In this document: positions 1 through 6,830 of the stretch, one piece after another
Numbering within the stretch: the stretch's first letter is position 1
Layout: the number at the start of each line of letters is the position of its first letter
From: Planctomycetota bacterium
GTDB taxonomy: Bacteria > Planctomycetota > Phycisphaerae > Sedimentisphaerales > SM23-30
Direction: 5' to 3'
DNA: 8,768 bases
Assembly (NCBI GenBank): GCA_022705365.1
Contig: JAKJEP010000124.1
Span: forward strand, 1-8,768
Notes under the pieces: model-generated
Databases searched by the model: none
What the model was told of the DNA's origin: nothing
What the model saw: only the letters and a program-made list of their open reading frames with translations
Program-made: the position numbers and the translations under genes

Positions 1-1428
1 GTTTCCCCCGACCCCCGTACCAATTATCTGCTGATTACGGACACATCCGCCAATATCAATCACATCGCCCGGATCATCCGAAGGCTGGATGTCCCGTTTG
101 CGCAGGAACAACAGGAGATGTTTTCGCTGCAGTACGCCTCGGCCCAGTCTCTGGCCAAACAGATTACCGACATGATGGCCAGTGAAAAAGGCGGAACCGG
201 CCGCACCAAATCGGAGCTTGCTGCCAAACCGCTTGTCCCCGTCAAGGTTCTCCCGGACCCCCGCACGAATTCGCTGCTGGTGATTGCTGCGCCGGCGGAT
301 TTGCAGACCATTCGCGCCCTGGTCCGGAAATTGGATGTCCCGCGGCCCGACGGAGCGGAAAACTGGCATGTCGTATATCTGGAAAATGCCCAGGCAGAGG
401 AAATGGCCACCTCGCTGGCCAGTATTCTGGCGAATATGAATGCGGCCAATCCTGCCGAAAATAAAGAACTGATTCAAATTACACCCGATCTGGGCACGAA
501 TTCCCTGGTCATCAATGCCCTGCCGCAGGATTTTCTGGTTCTCTCCAAAATTGTGGAAAAGCTGGATATGATCCGTGAGAAAGTGCTGGTGGAACTGCTG
601 ATTGTCGAGATCGATGAAGACTCCCTGCAGGAAATCGGTGTGGACTGGACCACTCTGGACCAGGCCGTTTCGGACAGTCTGCGCGGCTTCGGGAATACCG
701 ATTTCGGGATTCGGGCCGATGCCACCAGCGGGAATCTGGAAGGCGTCAGCATCGGGGCGTTTAAAAAGGTGGGAGGAGAAACCAGGATTGGGGCGATTCT
801 CTACGCGCTGGACAAGGTTTCTGATGTCAATATTCTTTCCACGCCCAGCATTACCACCTCCAATCATCGCCAGGCCAAAATCATCGTAGGCGAAAATATC
901 CCCTACGTGAAGGGCGATCGGGTGACCGAGACGGATCCCAGCACCCCCACGATTGTCCGGACCATCGATTACAAGGATGTGGGGATTACGCTGAATATTA
1001 CCCCGCATATCAGTTATGAAAAACGGGTCCGGCTGGAGATTGAAAGCGAATTCACGCAGTTGATCGACAGCGTGACGGGGCTTTCCGCGGATACGCCTAC
1101 CACCGCCAAACGGCAAATCGAAACCGAAGTGACGCTGGAGAACGGCTCCACCCTGGTTTTGGGAGGTCTGATTCGCGACGATAAAACGGCGATACAAAAG
1201 AAAGTCCCCCTCCTGGGGGACCTGCCTCTGATAGGCGGTTTATTTAAATTGCAGCGGGATCGGCTGAAAAAGACGAATCTGCTGCTATTCATAACCCCCT
1301 ATGTCATTCAGGATGAAAACCAGGCCCAGCAAATCACGCAGAAGAAAAAATCGGAATTTTCGCCCCTGCTGGAAAAGAAAATTGAGGAAGATGCTCTGCG
1401 AAGCAACGAAATCCGTTGTCCGAAATAA
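1..1428 (+). CDS. gspD: Type II secretion system secretin GspD (5'-truncated by window edge)
   Basis: Outer-membrane secretin that forms the multimeric channel through which the T2SS exports folded proteins. The frame is open from base 1, so the true start lies upstream; 475 residues are visible and the signal peptide and N0 domain are missing. Visible residues 1-33 are the end of an N1 domain (DPRTNYLLITD, ending IRRLDVP). About 40-114 is N2 (DPRTNSLLVIAAP, ending RKLDVP). About 122-190 is N3 (TNSLVINALP, ending EKLDM). The secretin domain starts near KVLVELLIVEI (194-204). It contains NILSTPSITTSN, LENGSTLVLGGLIRDD (about 379-394), the signature VPLLGDLPLIGGLF (402-415) and ends with LLLFITPYVIQD (to about 438). 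The last ~37 residues are charged and show no recognisable pilotin-binding S-domain. A type IV pilus secretin (PilQ) is the alternative, but the gspE-to-gspM context favours GspD. The ATG at 118 is internal to N2 and is not the start. Confidence 0.96.
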   Translation, partial: VSPDPRTNYLLITDTSANINHIARIIRRLDVPFAQEQQEMFSLQYASAQSLAKQITDMMASEKGGTGRTKSELAAKPLVPVKVLPDPRTNSLLVIAAPADLQTIRALVRKLDVPRPDGAENWHVVYLENAQAEEMATSLASILANMNAANPAENKELIQITPDLGTNSLVINALPQDFLVLSKIVEKLDMIREKVLVELLIVEIDEDSLQEIGVDWTTLDQAVSDSLRGFGNTDFGIRADATSGNLEGVSIGAFKKVGGETRIGAILYALDKVSDVNILSTPSITTSNHRQAKIIVGENIPYVKGDRVTETDPSTPTIVRTIDYKDVGITLNITPHISYEKRVRLEIESEFTQLIDSVTGLSADTPTTAKRQIETEVTLENGSTLVLGGLIRDDKTAIQKKVPLLGDLPLIGGLFKLQRDRLKKTNLLLFITPYVIQDENQAQQITQKKKSEFSPLLEKKIEEDALRSNEIRCPK

Positions 1429-1449
1429 CCGGAAAGTCGGTACCTGCTT

Positions 1450-3057
1450 ATGACCGAAGAAGCCAAAACCAAACAACCATCGCCAAAGGGGAATTTCCCC
1501 TTTCTGGAGACCATTGCGGAGGATCAGTTGGCCCCGGATCTGGTCCAGAAATTCCCTTTGGGCTTTCTGAAAAAACACCACCTCATCCCTATTATGTATG
1601 ATCACAAACCGGCGGTGGTTCTGGCAGATCCGTTGCAATTGGAACCTTATGACGATGCCTTGAATGTCTTGCAGCAATACTGTCCGCGCCTGCTTTCCTC
1701 CCCGCAGGAAATCGAACAGGCCATCAGCCGCTGCTATTATCAGCATCAGGATCTGGAGTCCGGTGCGGCCGGCCTGCCGGCAGAGGGGGAAATTCAAACC
1801 CTGCAGAATATCTACGCCCCCGGTCAAACAGAAGACCTGCTGAATGTGGCCAATCAGGCCCCTGTCGTCAAACTGGTGAATACGATCTTTTTCCAGGCCG
1901 TCAGCCACCGGGCCAGCGATATTCATATTGAGCCGTACGAAAAGGAAGTCAAGATCCGCTACCGGATTGATGGGGTGCTGCACGACGCGATGACACCTCC
2001 GCTGCCCTATGTGATTCCGTTGATTTCCCGACTCAAAATCATGGCCAATCTGAATATCGCCGAACACCGGCTGCCGCAGGATGGTCAGAGCCGTATTCGC
2101 ATCGGCCAAAAGGAAATGGATATCCGGGTATCCATTATTCCCATCTCCGGGGGGGAACGGGTGGTTCTGCGTCTGCTGGACAAAGGGGACCATTCCCTGG
2201 GCTTGGAACAGATCGGATTTACCCCGAAGATTGAAAAATGCTTTAAAACGCTGATTCACCAGCCGCATGGTATTCTTTTACTGACCGGTCCCACCGGCAG
2301 CGGGAAAACGACCACCTTGTATGCGGTGATCAACGCCCTGAACAGTCATGAGCGGAATATTCTGACGGTGGAAGACCCAATTGAATATCAACTGCCCGGC
2401 GTGGGCCAGATGCAGGTCAAGCCGAAAATCAATCTGACCTTCGCCCATTGCCTGCGTCATATTTTGCGGCAGGACCCGGATGTGATCATGATCGGGGAGA
2501 TTCGCGACCGGGAAACCGCGGATATCGCCATCCAGGCTTCGCTGACCGGCCATCTGGTGCTGAGTACCCTGCACACCAACAATGCCGCTTCCGCCCCGAC
2601 GCGATTGATCGATATGGGCATCGAACCCTATCTGATTGCCTCTTCGCTGAATGCGGTGATGGCCCAGCGGCTGTTGCGGGTGATCTGCCCCAATTGCAGG
2701 GTCCCCTGCCAGCCGGAAGAGGATGTTTCCCATCTCTGGCCCAGCCGCACCTCCCGGCATCTGTCTGCCCAGTTCTATCAGGGCGCAGGCTGCCCCCGCT
2801 GCCTGCAGACCGGATATCTGGGCCGGACGGGAATTTTTGAATTGCTGCAAATTGATGATGAAATCAAGGAACTGATTACCAGACGAACCGGTTCTCACCT
2901 GGTCGAACAGCATGCCGTCGAAAAGGGGATGATTACCTTGCGGGAGGATGGCCTGTATAAAGTGCTGGCCGGTATCACAACCGTAGAAGAAGTACTGCGT
3001 GTAACACAGGATCATGCCACAGCGGAGATAAGGATTCAGGAACATGTGGGAAGCTAA
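1450..3057 (+). CDS. gspE: T2SS assembly ATPase GspE
   Basis: Cytoplasmic hexameric ATPase of the secretion/type IV pilus ATPase superfamily that powers pseudopilus assembly. At 535 residues it is of normal length. Residues ~20-115 match the N-terminal GspE/MshE-type domain (FPLGFLKKHHLIPI, ADPLQLEPYDDAL), which in characterised systems docks on GspL. The core has SDIHIEPYEKEV, Walker A GPTGSGKTT (280-288), the Asp box VEDPIEY (307-313), Walker B with catalytic Glu350 in IMIGEIRD, and the His box TGHLVLSTLHTN (366-377). Four cysteines (413, 416, 448, 451) form the CxxC...CxxC zinc site of GspE/PilB, with 31 residues between the pairs. ATG 1450 is the first usable start after the gspD stop, which lies in the same frame 21 nt upstream. 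Its Shine-Dalgarno is weak (GGAAAG at 1431-1436), so coupling to gspD translation is likely. Confidence 0.97.
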   Translation: MTEEAKTKQPSPKGNFPFLETIAEDQLAPDLVQKFPLGFLKKHHLIPIMYDHKPAVVLADPLQLEPYDDALNVLQQYCPRLLSSPQEIEQAISRCYYQHQDLESGAAGLPAEGEIQTLQNIYAPGQTEDLLNVANQAPVVKLVNTIFFQAVSHRASDIHIEPYEKEVKIRYRIDGVLHDAMTPPLPYVIPLISRLKIMANLNIAEHRLPQDGQSRIRIGQKEMDIRVSIIPISGGERVVLRLLDKGDHSLGLEQIGFTPKIEKCFKTLIHQPHGILLLTGPTGSGKTTTLYAVINALNSHERNILTVEDPIEYQLPGVGQMQVKPKINLTFAHCLRHILRQDPDVIMIGEIRDRETADIAIQASLTGHLVLSTLHTNNAASAPTRLIDMGIEPYLIASSLNAVMAQRLLRVICPNCRVPCQPEEDVSHLWPSRTSRHLSAQFYQGAGCPRCLQTGYLGRTGIFELLQIDDEIKELITRRTGSHLVEQHAVEKGMITLREDGLYKVLAGITTVEEVLRVTQDHATAEIRIQEHVGS

Positions 3058-4252
3058 CCCAAATCAGCCGGATTTATCGCCTGACAACCTGGTGGTCCGG
3101 GTTCCGGAAGAACCTCGGATCACCGAGTGTCCCCGACGCCGGGCAACGGATCAGATCCAGGAGCACGGCCGGAAAGGGGATCGGCGGGAAATTCCGGCCC
3201 GGGACCGGGATCTGCTCAGCCGGATTAAATCCGCGGATTTGAGTCTGGCCATTCGGCAACTGGCCACCCTTCTGCATGCCGGTATGCCCCTGGTCCCGGC
3301 TCTGGCCGCCCTGGTGGAACAACTGCAGCACCAGCCGCTGGCGCCGGTCATCCAGGACATTCAGGCACGCGTGAATGCCGGCACTTCGCTGGCTGCCGCC
3401 TGCCAGCCGTATCCCGGATTATTTTCGGATCTGTTTCTCCGCATGGTATATGCCGGGGAAAGCAGCGGCTCCCTCGAAGCGGTGTTGTTGCGGCTAGCGG
3501 AAATGATGGAAAAACGCGACCGGCTGGCCGCTCAAATACGCTCGGCCCTGGCGTATCCCGTCGTGATGATCCTGGTTGCCATCGGGGTGGTGGTTTTTCT
3601 GATGAGCTTTGTGGTTCCCAGCCTGACCGGCATCTTCCTGGAAATGAATCAGCAGTTGCCCTGGCCGACCCGGCTGTTAATCCGGATGAGTTCGTTTCTG
3701 GAAGGCAATCTCCTCTGGCTGGTGCTGGCGGCGGCGGCCCTGGCCGTGGGGGGACGCAGATATATCCAATCGGGCAGCGGCAAACCGAAGTGGGATCGGT
3801 TCAAATTGAAACTCCCTGTTTTTGGCCCCCTGCTGCGGAAAGCCGAGGCAGCCCGGTTTACCCGGATGCTGGGGATCATGCTCTCCAGCGGGATTTCCAT
3901 TCTGGACACCTTGACCATTGCCCAGACGATCATCCAGAATCATTTTCTGGCGCAGTCTCTGGATTCGGTCAAACAGTCGGTCTCCCGGGGGGAACCGATT
4001 GCCCAGTCGCTGCGCAGGACCGGCCTGTTCTCTCCGATTGTCTATCATACCATCGCCATCGGTGAGATCAGCGGCAATCTGGAAGAACAACTGGCCGGGA
4101 TTGCCGGTTCCTATGAAACTGAGTTGGAAACCGCTGCTCGAACCTTGATGTCCCTGCTGGAACCCGTCCTGCTGATCGTCATGGCAGCCTGGGTCGGATT
4201 TATTGTATTGGCAATTTTGCTGCCGATTTTTGAAATCAATCAGATGATTTGA
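3044..4252 (+). CDS. gspF: T2SS inner-membrane platform protein GspF
   Basis: Polytopic inner-membrane protein at the centre of the assembly platform, thought to pass ATPase motion to pseudopilin insertion. It has 402 residues with two T2SSF repeats. The first begins AIRQLATLLHAGMPLVPAL (69-87), with VYAGESSGSLEAVL (135-148); the second begins RFTRMLGIMLSSGISILDTL (271-290), with AIGEISGNLEEQLAGIA (338-354). Membrane segments are predicted near 171-195, 222-237 and 372-396. The usual N-terminal region of about 60 residues, with its conserved D..GK...G.. pattern, is not recognisable. Residues 1-62 are instead hydrophilic and rich in Pro, Arg, Asp and Glu. The ATG overlaps the end of gspE by 14 nt and has AAGGA at 3030-3034, spaced 9 nt. 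Translational coupling to gspE fits the GspE-GspF partnership. Confidence 0.95.
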   Translation: MWEANPNQPDLSPDNLVVRVPEEPRITECPRRRATDQIQEHGRKGDRREIPARDRDLLSRIKSADLSLAIRQLATLLHAGMPLVPALAALVEQLQHQPLAPVIQDIQARVNAGTSLAAACQPYPGLFSDLFLRMVYAGESSGSLEAVLLRLAEMMEKRDRLAAQIRSALAYPVVMILVAIGVVVFLMSFVVPSLTGIFLEMNQQLPWPTRLLIRMSSFLEGNLLWLVLAAAALAVGGRRYIQSGSGKPKWDRFKLKLPVFGPLLRKAEAARFTRMLGIMLSSGISILDTLTIAQTIIQNHFLAQSLDSVKQSVSRGEPIAQSLRRTGLFSPIVYHTIAIGEISGNLEEQLAGIAGSYETELETAARTLMSLLEPVLLIVMAAWVGFIVLAILLPIFEINQMI

Positions 4253-4253
4253 C

Positions 4254-4257
4254 GGAG
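4254..4257 (+). promoter_or_regulatory. Shine-Dalgarno of gspG
   Basis: GGAG directly after the gspF stop codon (4250-4252), 8 nt before the ATG at 4266. It supports this start, which puts the prepilin cleavage glycine at residue 11, and fits the need for a high level of the major pseudopilin. Confidence 0.65.
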
Positions 4258-4265
4258 CACGATTC

Positions 4266-4697
4266 ATGAACCGAAACAAATGGCAATATTCACACGGTTT
4301 TACGCTGATCGAGCTGATGATCGTGATTGTGATTCTGGGCCTTTTGGCTACGATCATTATGCCCAAGATTCTAAATCGGCCCGAACAGGCCCGGCGCACC
4401 AAGGCGGCGGTGGAGATTCGGCAGATCGAATCCGCCCTGGCCTTATTCAAAACCGATACCGGCCGGTACCCGACTACCGCCGAAGGCCTGGCCGCCCTGG
4501 TCACCAATCCGGGTATTAAAAATTACAATTCCGAAGGCTATCTGCCCAAGGTCCCTGTCGATCCCTGGGGCAAACCCTATGTATATATCAGTCCCTCCCT
4601 GGCCGGGCGGGATTATGATCTGGTCTCCTGCGGCAAAGATAACGAAAAAGGCGGCACCGGGGATAATGCAGATATTGAAAGCTGGAACATCGAATAA
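4266..4697 (+). CDS. gspG: T2SS major pseudopilin GspG
   Basis: Major subunit of the periplasmic pseudopilus, made as a prepilin and processed by GspO/PilD, which is not in this window. It has 143 residues. A short basic leader ends at Gly11 and cleavage is expected before Phe12 (HG|FTLIE). Glu16 is the conserved mature position 5. The hydrophobic helix runs ~17-36. GspG hallmarks follow: TDTGRYPTTAEGLAAL (63-78), VPVDPWGKPYVY (96-107), and a C-terminal loop GKDNEKGGTGDNADI (123-137) ending with W140. In characterised GspG proteins the equivalent loop binds calcium, and Asp125 and Asp136 are candidate ligands here. It follows gspF by 13 nt. The closest alternative is a type IV pilin, but the DPWG and GDNADI motifs are specific for GspG. 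Confidence 0.97.
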   Translation: MNRNKWQYSHGFTLIELMIVIVILGLLATIIMPKILNRPEQARRTKAAVEIRQIESALALFKTDTGRYPTTAEGLAALVTNPGIKNYNSEGYLPKVPVDPWGKPYVYISPSLAGRDYDLVSCGKDNEKGGTGDNADIESWNIE

Positions 4698-4725
4698 TGC
4701 CGGCGGCAATCCGTCGAGAAAAAAC

Positions 4726-4750
4726 AGGAAAGGATAGGAACCGCCGAGAA
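4726..4750 (+). promoter_or_regulatory. Purine-rich ribosome-binding region of gspI
   Basis: The 55-nt gspG-gspI gap is the longest in the operon. It ends in a purine-rich run with repeated AGGA/AGGAA cores (4726-4740) and a weak GAGAA (4746-4750) ahead of ATG 4753. The strong AGGAA core is 12 nt from the ATG, longer than ideal, so the effective site is uncertain. No hairpin terminator and no room for another pseudopilin are seen in this gap. Confidence 0.4.
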
Positions 4751-4752
4751 CC

Positions 4753-5157
4753 ATGAAACGCTTGCGAAAAAAAACAGGTTTTACCCTTCTGGAGGTCCTG
4801 CTGGCCTTATCGCTGGCGGCGACGGCGGTGGTTGCGCTGCTGCGCCTTCATGTGATCAGCATCCGGATGGTGGATCGTTCGCAAACCCAGGTGCAGGCCG
4901 CCGCGCTGGCGGAACAGAAAATGGCGGAATTGATGATGGCCGGTTGGCCCCCCCTGGGAACCGATACCGGTTCCCTGGAGCAGGAGGGACGCGATTATCG
5001 CTGGCGTACGGAAGTGACGGACTGGAAACTGCCGGAGCCGATCGGGGCGGATCTCCTTCCGGCACGCCGCATTCTGGTGGAAATCCGCTGGGAGCAGGGG
5101 AAAAAAGAAAAAAAGGTCCAACTGGTAAGCTGCGCGGCGGACAGGAGCCTGCCATGA
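4753..5157 (+). CDS. gspI: T2SS minor pseudopilin GspI
   Basis: Minor pseudopilin; in studied systems GspI is the hub of the GspI-J-K tip that initiates the pseudopilus. It has 134 residues. A basic leader MKRLRKKTG is followed by FTLLE, with cleavage after Gly9 and Glu14 at mature position 5, then a hydrophobic helix to about residue 31. The segment AALAEQKMAEL (49-59) is typical of GspI and separates it from GspH. The C-terminal strand-rich part includes DYRWRTEV and ARRILVEIRWEQGKKEKKVQL. No gspH lies between gspG and this gene. The stop overlaps the gspJ start (ATGA, 5154-5157). Two A-tracts are notable: A8 at 4767-4774 within the leader codons, and A7G at 5108-5115, which contains an in-phase A_AAA_AAG heptamer. 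Confidence 0.9.
   Translation: MKRLRKKTGFTLLEVLLALSLAATAVVALLRLHVISIRMVDRSQTQVQAAALAEQKMAELMMAGWPPLGTDTGSLEQEGRDYRWRTEVTDWKLPEPIGADLLPARRILVEIRWEQGKKEKKVQLVSCAADRSLP
5090..5115 (+). other. Candidate -1 frameshift site at the end of gspI
   Basis: Seen: the heptamer A_AAA_AAG at 5109-5115 is in the correct phase (gspI codons GAA AAA AAG, then G). It matches the slippery heptamer of E. coli dnaX. Upstream, 5090-5100 reads GGGAGCAGGGG, whose GGGAG and AGGGG cores end 14 and 8 nt before the heptamer; an upstream Shine-Dalgarno-like element stimulates -1 shifting in dnaX. A -1 shift enters frame 5154, which has no stop until 5822, giving a GspI-GspJ fusion. Only a weak downstream stem is visible (GTCC 5116-5119 with GGAC 5139-5142). 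Frameshifting itself is inference; Lys-rich AAA/AAG runs also arise by chance. Confidence 0.3.
5144..5147 (+). promoter_or_regulatory. Shine-Dalgarno of gspJ
   Basis: GGAG lies inside the last codons of gspI, 6 nt before ATG 5154. It supports that start over the in-frame ATG at 4944, which would add about 70 residues and bury the prepilin leader. Confidence 0.65.
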
Positions 5158-5822
5158 TTGGCCGAACTCAAAAAACCGGTTTTACCCTGCTGGAGATGCT
5201 ACTTGCCGTCACGCTGGTGGTGCTCATTGTCTCGATGGTCTATGGCACCTATCGGGCGACGCTGCAAACCGTACAGCCGGCCCGGGAAAAGGGAGTGCTC
5301 ACCCGGCAGGCCTGTGCCCTGTTCACCGGTATGGCCCGGCAGATCTCCGGACTATATCCTTTTGCCGCGCCCTCCGCCGCCGCCGTCCGACAGACCGAAA
5401 ATCGCATGATCCAGCCGGCCGGGCCGGCCTGTCTCATCGGCGATTCCCGTCAGCAACAGGGTAAGATCCTGTCCTTACTTACTACGACAGGAATCGACGC
5501 GGGGGATGGCCAAACCGGTTTGCTGCGGGTGGAATATCGCTTCGATGCGGCCGCCGGGGTCCTCTCCTATCGCCAGCAGCGCTGGCTGCCCACCGAGGAA
5601 CCCACGCCGGATGGGGGCAAGGATCGGCCCCTGGCACATCATATAAAATCGATCCAACTGGAATTTTATGACGGAAAGACCTGGTTGGACTGTTGGCACA
5701 ATACGGAAGTTCCGGCGGCGGTCCGGATTCAGGTGGATTTTCAGGGAGAGTCCTCCGTATCGCTGCGCCGGGAAATCCTGGTTCCGGTTCCCTGCTGGCA
5801 TCCCAAGGAAACCCATGGATAA
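5154..5822 (+). CDS. gspJ: T2SS minor pseudopilin GspJ
   Basis: Minor pseudopilin of the GspI-J-K tip complex, 222 residues, of usual length. The leader MIGRTQKTG is followed by FTLLE (cleavage after Gly9, Glu14 at mature position 5) and a hydrophobic helix to about residue 31 (MLLAVTLVVLIVSMVY). The C-terminal part has the GspJ-like pattern IQLEFYDGKTWLDCW (167-181) followed by VPAAVRIQVDF (186-196). The mid-part LLRVEYRFDAAAGVLSYRQQ (123-142) fits the pseudopilin beta-sheet. The frame stays open far upstream, but ATG 5154 is chosen because it sets a 9-residue leader and has a Shine-Dalgarno. It overlaps gspI by 4 nt and gspK by 8 nt, consistent with balanced production of the tip subunits. 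Confidence 0.92.
   Translation: MIGRTQKTGFTLLEMLLAVTLVVLIVSMVYGTYRATLQTVQPAREKGVLTRQACALFTGMARQISGLYPFAAPSAAAVRQTENRMIQPAGPACLIGDSRQQQGKILSLLTTTGIDAGDGQTGLLRVEYRFDAAAGVLSYRQQRWLPTEEPTPDGGKDRPLAHHIKSIQLEFYDGKTWLDCWHNTEVPAAVRIQVDFQGESSVSLRREILVPVPCWHPKETHG
5805..5810 (+). promoter_or_regulatory. Shine-Dalgarno of gspK
   Basis: AAGGAA lies inside the last codons of gspJ, 4 nt before ATG 5815. It selects the start that gives a 9-residue prepilin leader rather than the upstream in-frame ATG at 5668. Confidence 0.6.
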
Positions 5823-6828
5823 CGTACGGAAACAACAAGGTTTTATCCTGATTACGGTGCTGCTGCTGATCGTCCTGATCGCAGCGGTCCTGCTGGAGTT
5901 CAACTACCAGTCGCGGCAGGACCTGCGCAGTACGGATGCCTTTTACCGCCGGGTGCAGGCCCGCCATGCCGCCCGCGCGGGAATCGAGCTGACCCGGGCG
6001 CTTCTGAGCCAATATCCCGAGTACCGGGATCAGGAGGGCCTGTACCGCTTATTCAATCAGGAGACGGTCCTGCCGGTCGCTGCCAGCCAGTGCCGGATTC
6101 TGGTCTCGCAGGAGGGCGGGAAAATCAATATCAATAAACTGAAAACCAACGACCAACTGGAACGGCAGAGGATTGACCAGCTTCTCCTGCTGATCGATGT
6201 CCTCAATCAGAAGCTGCCGTCCTCGCGGCGGCTGGAGTACGGTCTGGTTCCGGCCCTTATTGACTGGACGGATGCCGATGATCAGATTACCCAGTTAGCC
6301 TTTGTCAGCCATGCCAACCGGGGAGCGGAGTCCGAATATTACCGCCGGCAGGTCCCGGCGTATCCCTGTGCCAATCAGTCCCTGGATCGGATCGATCAAC
6401 TGCTGCTGGTCCGGGATATCACCCCCCGGCTGCTTTACCATCTGACCGAAGGCACACCGGAGACTGCCGAGACCGGATTAGCGGATTATTTGACCGTATA
6501 TGGCGACGGCAAAATCAATATCAATTACGCCCCCCTGCCCGTGCTGCGCAGCCTTTGCCTCTCCATCACGGAGGGCCTGGCCCGGCAAATAGTACAGTAT
6601 CGTGCGATTCGCCCCTTTGCCTCCGTGGGCGAAATCCGGCAGGTGCCCGGTATGACCGAGGAAATCTTTACCGCTATCCAGGAGCATATCACAGTCACCT
6701 CTGCCGAACCCTGCTATCGGGTAACCGTTACGGCCCAGGCGGAGAACGCCTCCTGTAAAGTGACCGCAATTTTAAAGCAAAACCACAGTGCCCGCCGGCT
6801 GGAGATGGTTTATTACCAGGAAATCTGA
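5815..6828 (+). CDS. gspK: T2SS minor pseudopilin GspK (pseudopilus tip)
   Basis: Large minor pseudopilin that caps the pseudopilus tip; 337 residues, usual for GspK. The leader MDNVRKQQG is cleaved after Gly9, before FILITVLLLIVLIAAVLL. Mature position 5 is Thr14 instead of Glu, as known for GspK, which fits a subunit at the tip with no partner ahead of it. RHAARAGIELTRALL (50-64) is a typical GspK stretch. A first GKININKL (102-109) is followed by the acidic loop LIDWTDADD (148-156), a likely metal site by analogy with calcium-binding GspK. A second GKININYAPLPVL (232-244) leads into a helix-hairpin-helix-like region with FASVGEIRQVPGM (268-280). Five cysteines (93, 185, 248, 300, 314) could give disulfides in the periplasm. 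It overlaps gspJ by 8 nt and is followed after 2 nt by gspL. Confidence 0.94.
   Translation: MDNVRKQQGFILITVLLLIVLIAAVLLEFNYQSRQDLRSTDAFYRRVQARHAARAGIELTRALLSQYPEYRDQEGLYRLFNQETVLPVAASQCRILVSQEGGKININKLKTNDQLERQRIDQLLLLIDVLNQKLPSSRRLEYGLVPALIDWTDADDQITQLAFVSHANRGAESEYYRRQVPAYPCANQSLDRIDQLLLVRDITPRLLYHLTEGTPETAETGLADYLTVYGDGKININYAPLPVLRSLCLSITEGLARQIVQYRAIRPFASVGEIRQVPGMTEEIFTAIQEHITVTSAEPCYRVTVTAQAENASCKVTAILKQNHSARRLEMVYYQEI
6818..6823 (+). promoter_or_regulatory. Shine-Dalgarno of gspL
   Basis: AGGAAA lies within the last codons of gspK, 7 nt before ATG 6831. The ATG lies 2 nt after the gspK stop. Confidence 0.6.
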
Positions 6829-6830
6829 AA

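Noticed and set aside
1285..2268. Long open frame of 327 codons on the minus strand
   Set aside because: It lies antisense to the gspD end and gspE, which have unambiguous motifs. The predicted peptide has no recognisable domain and an amino-acid mix typical of a shadow frame.
2278..3045. Minus-strand open frame of 255 codons opposite gspE
   Set aside because: It covers the Walker A to zinc-site region of gspE on the other strand; this is a shadow of a highly conserved gene.
4713..4742. Possible vestige of a lost prepilin leader (gspH) in the gspG-gspI gap
   Set aside because: A short stretch resembles the KKTG-coding start of gspI, but it is A-rich and under 20 bases, and is better explained as a purine-rich ribosome-binding region.
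4944..5153. Possible 70-residue N-terminal extension of GspJ from ATG 4944
   Set aside because: It would bury the prepilin leader and overlap half of gspI. A Shine-Dalgarno and the ATGA overlap support 5154. The open upstream frame matters only for the frameshift idea.
5141..5153. CAGGAGCCTG inverted repeat as a terminator or frameshift stem
   Set aside because: The arms leave only a 2-4 base loop, there is no T-run, and it overlaps the gspJ Shine-Dalgarno; not a credible terminator.
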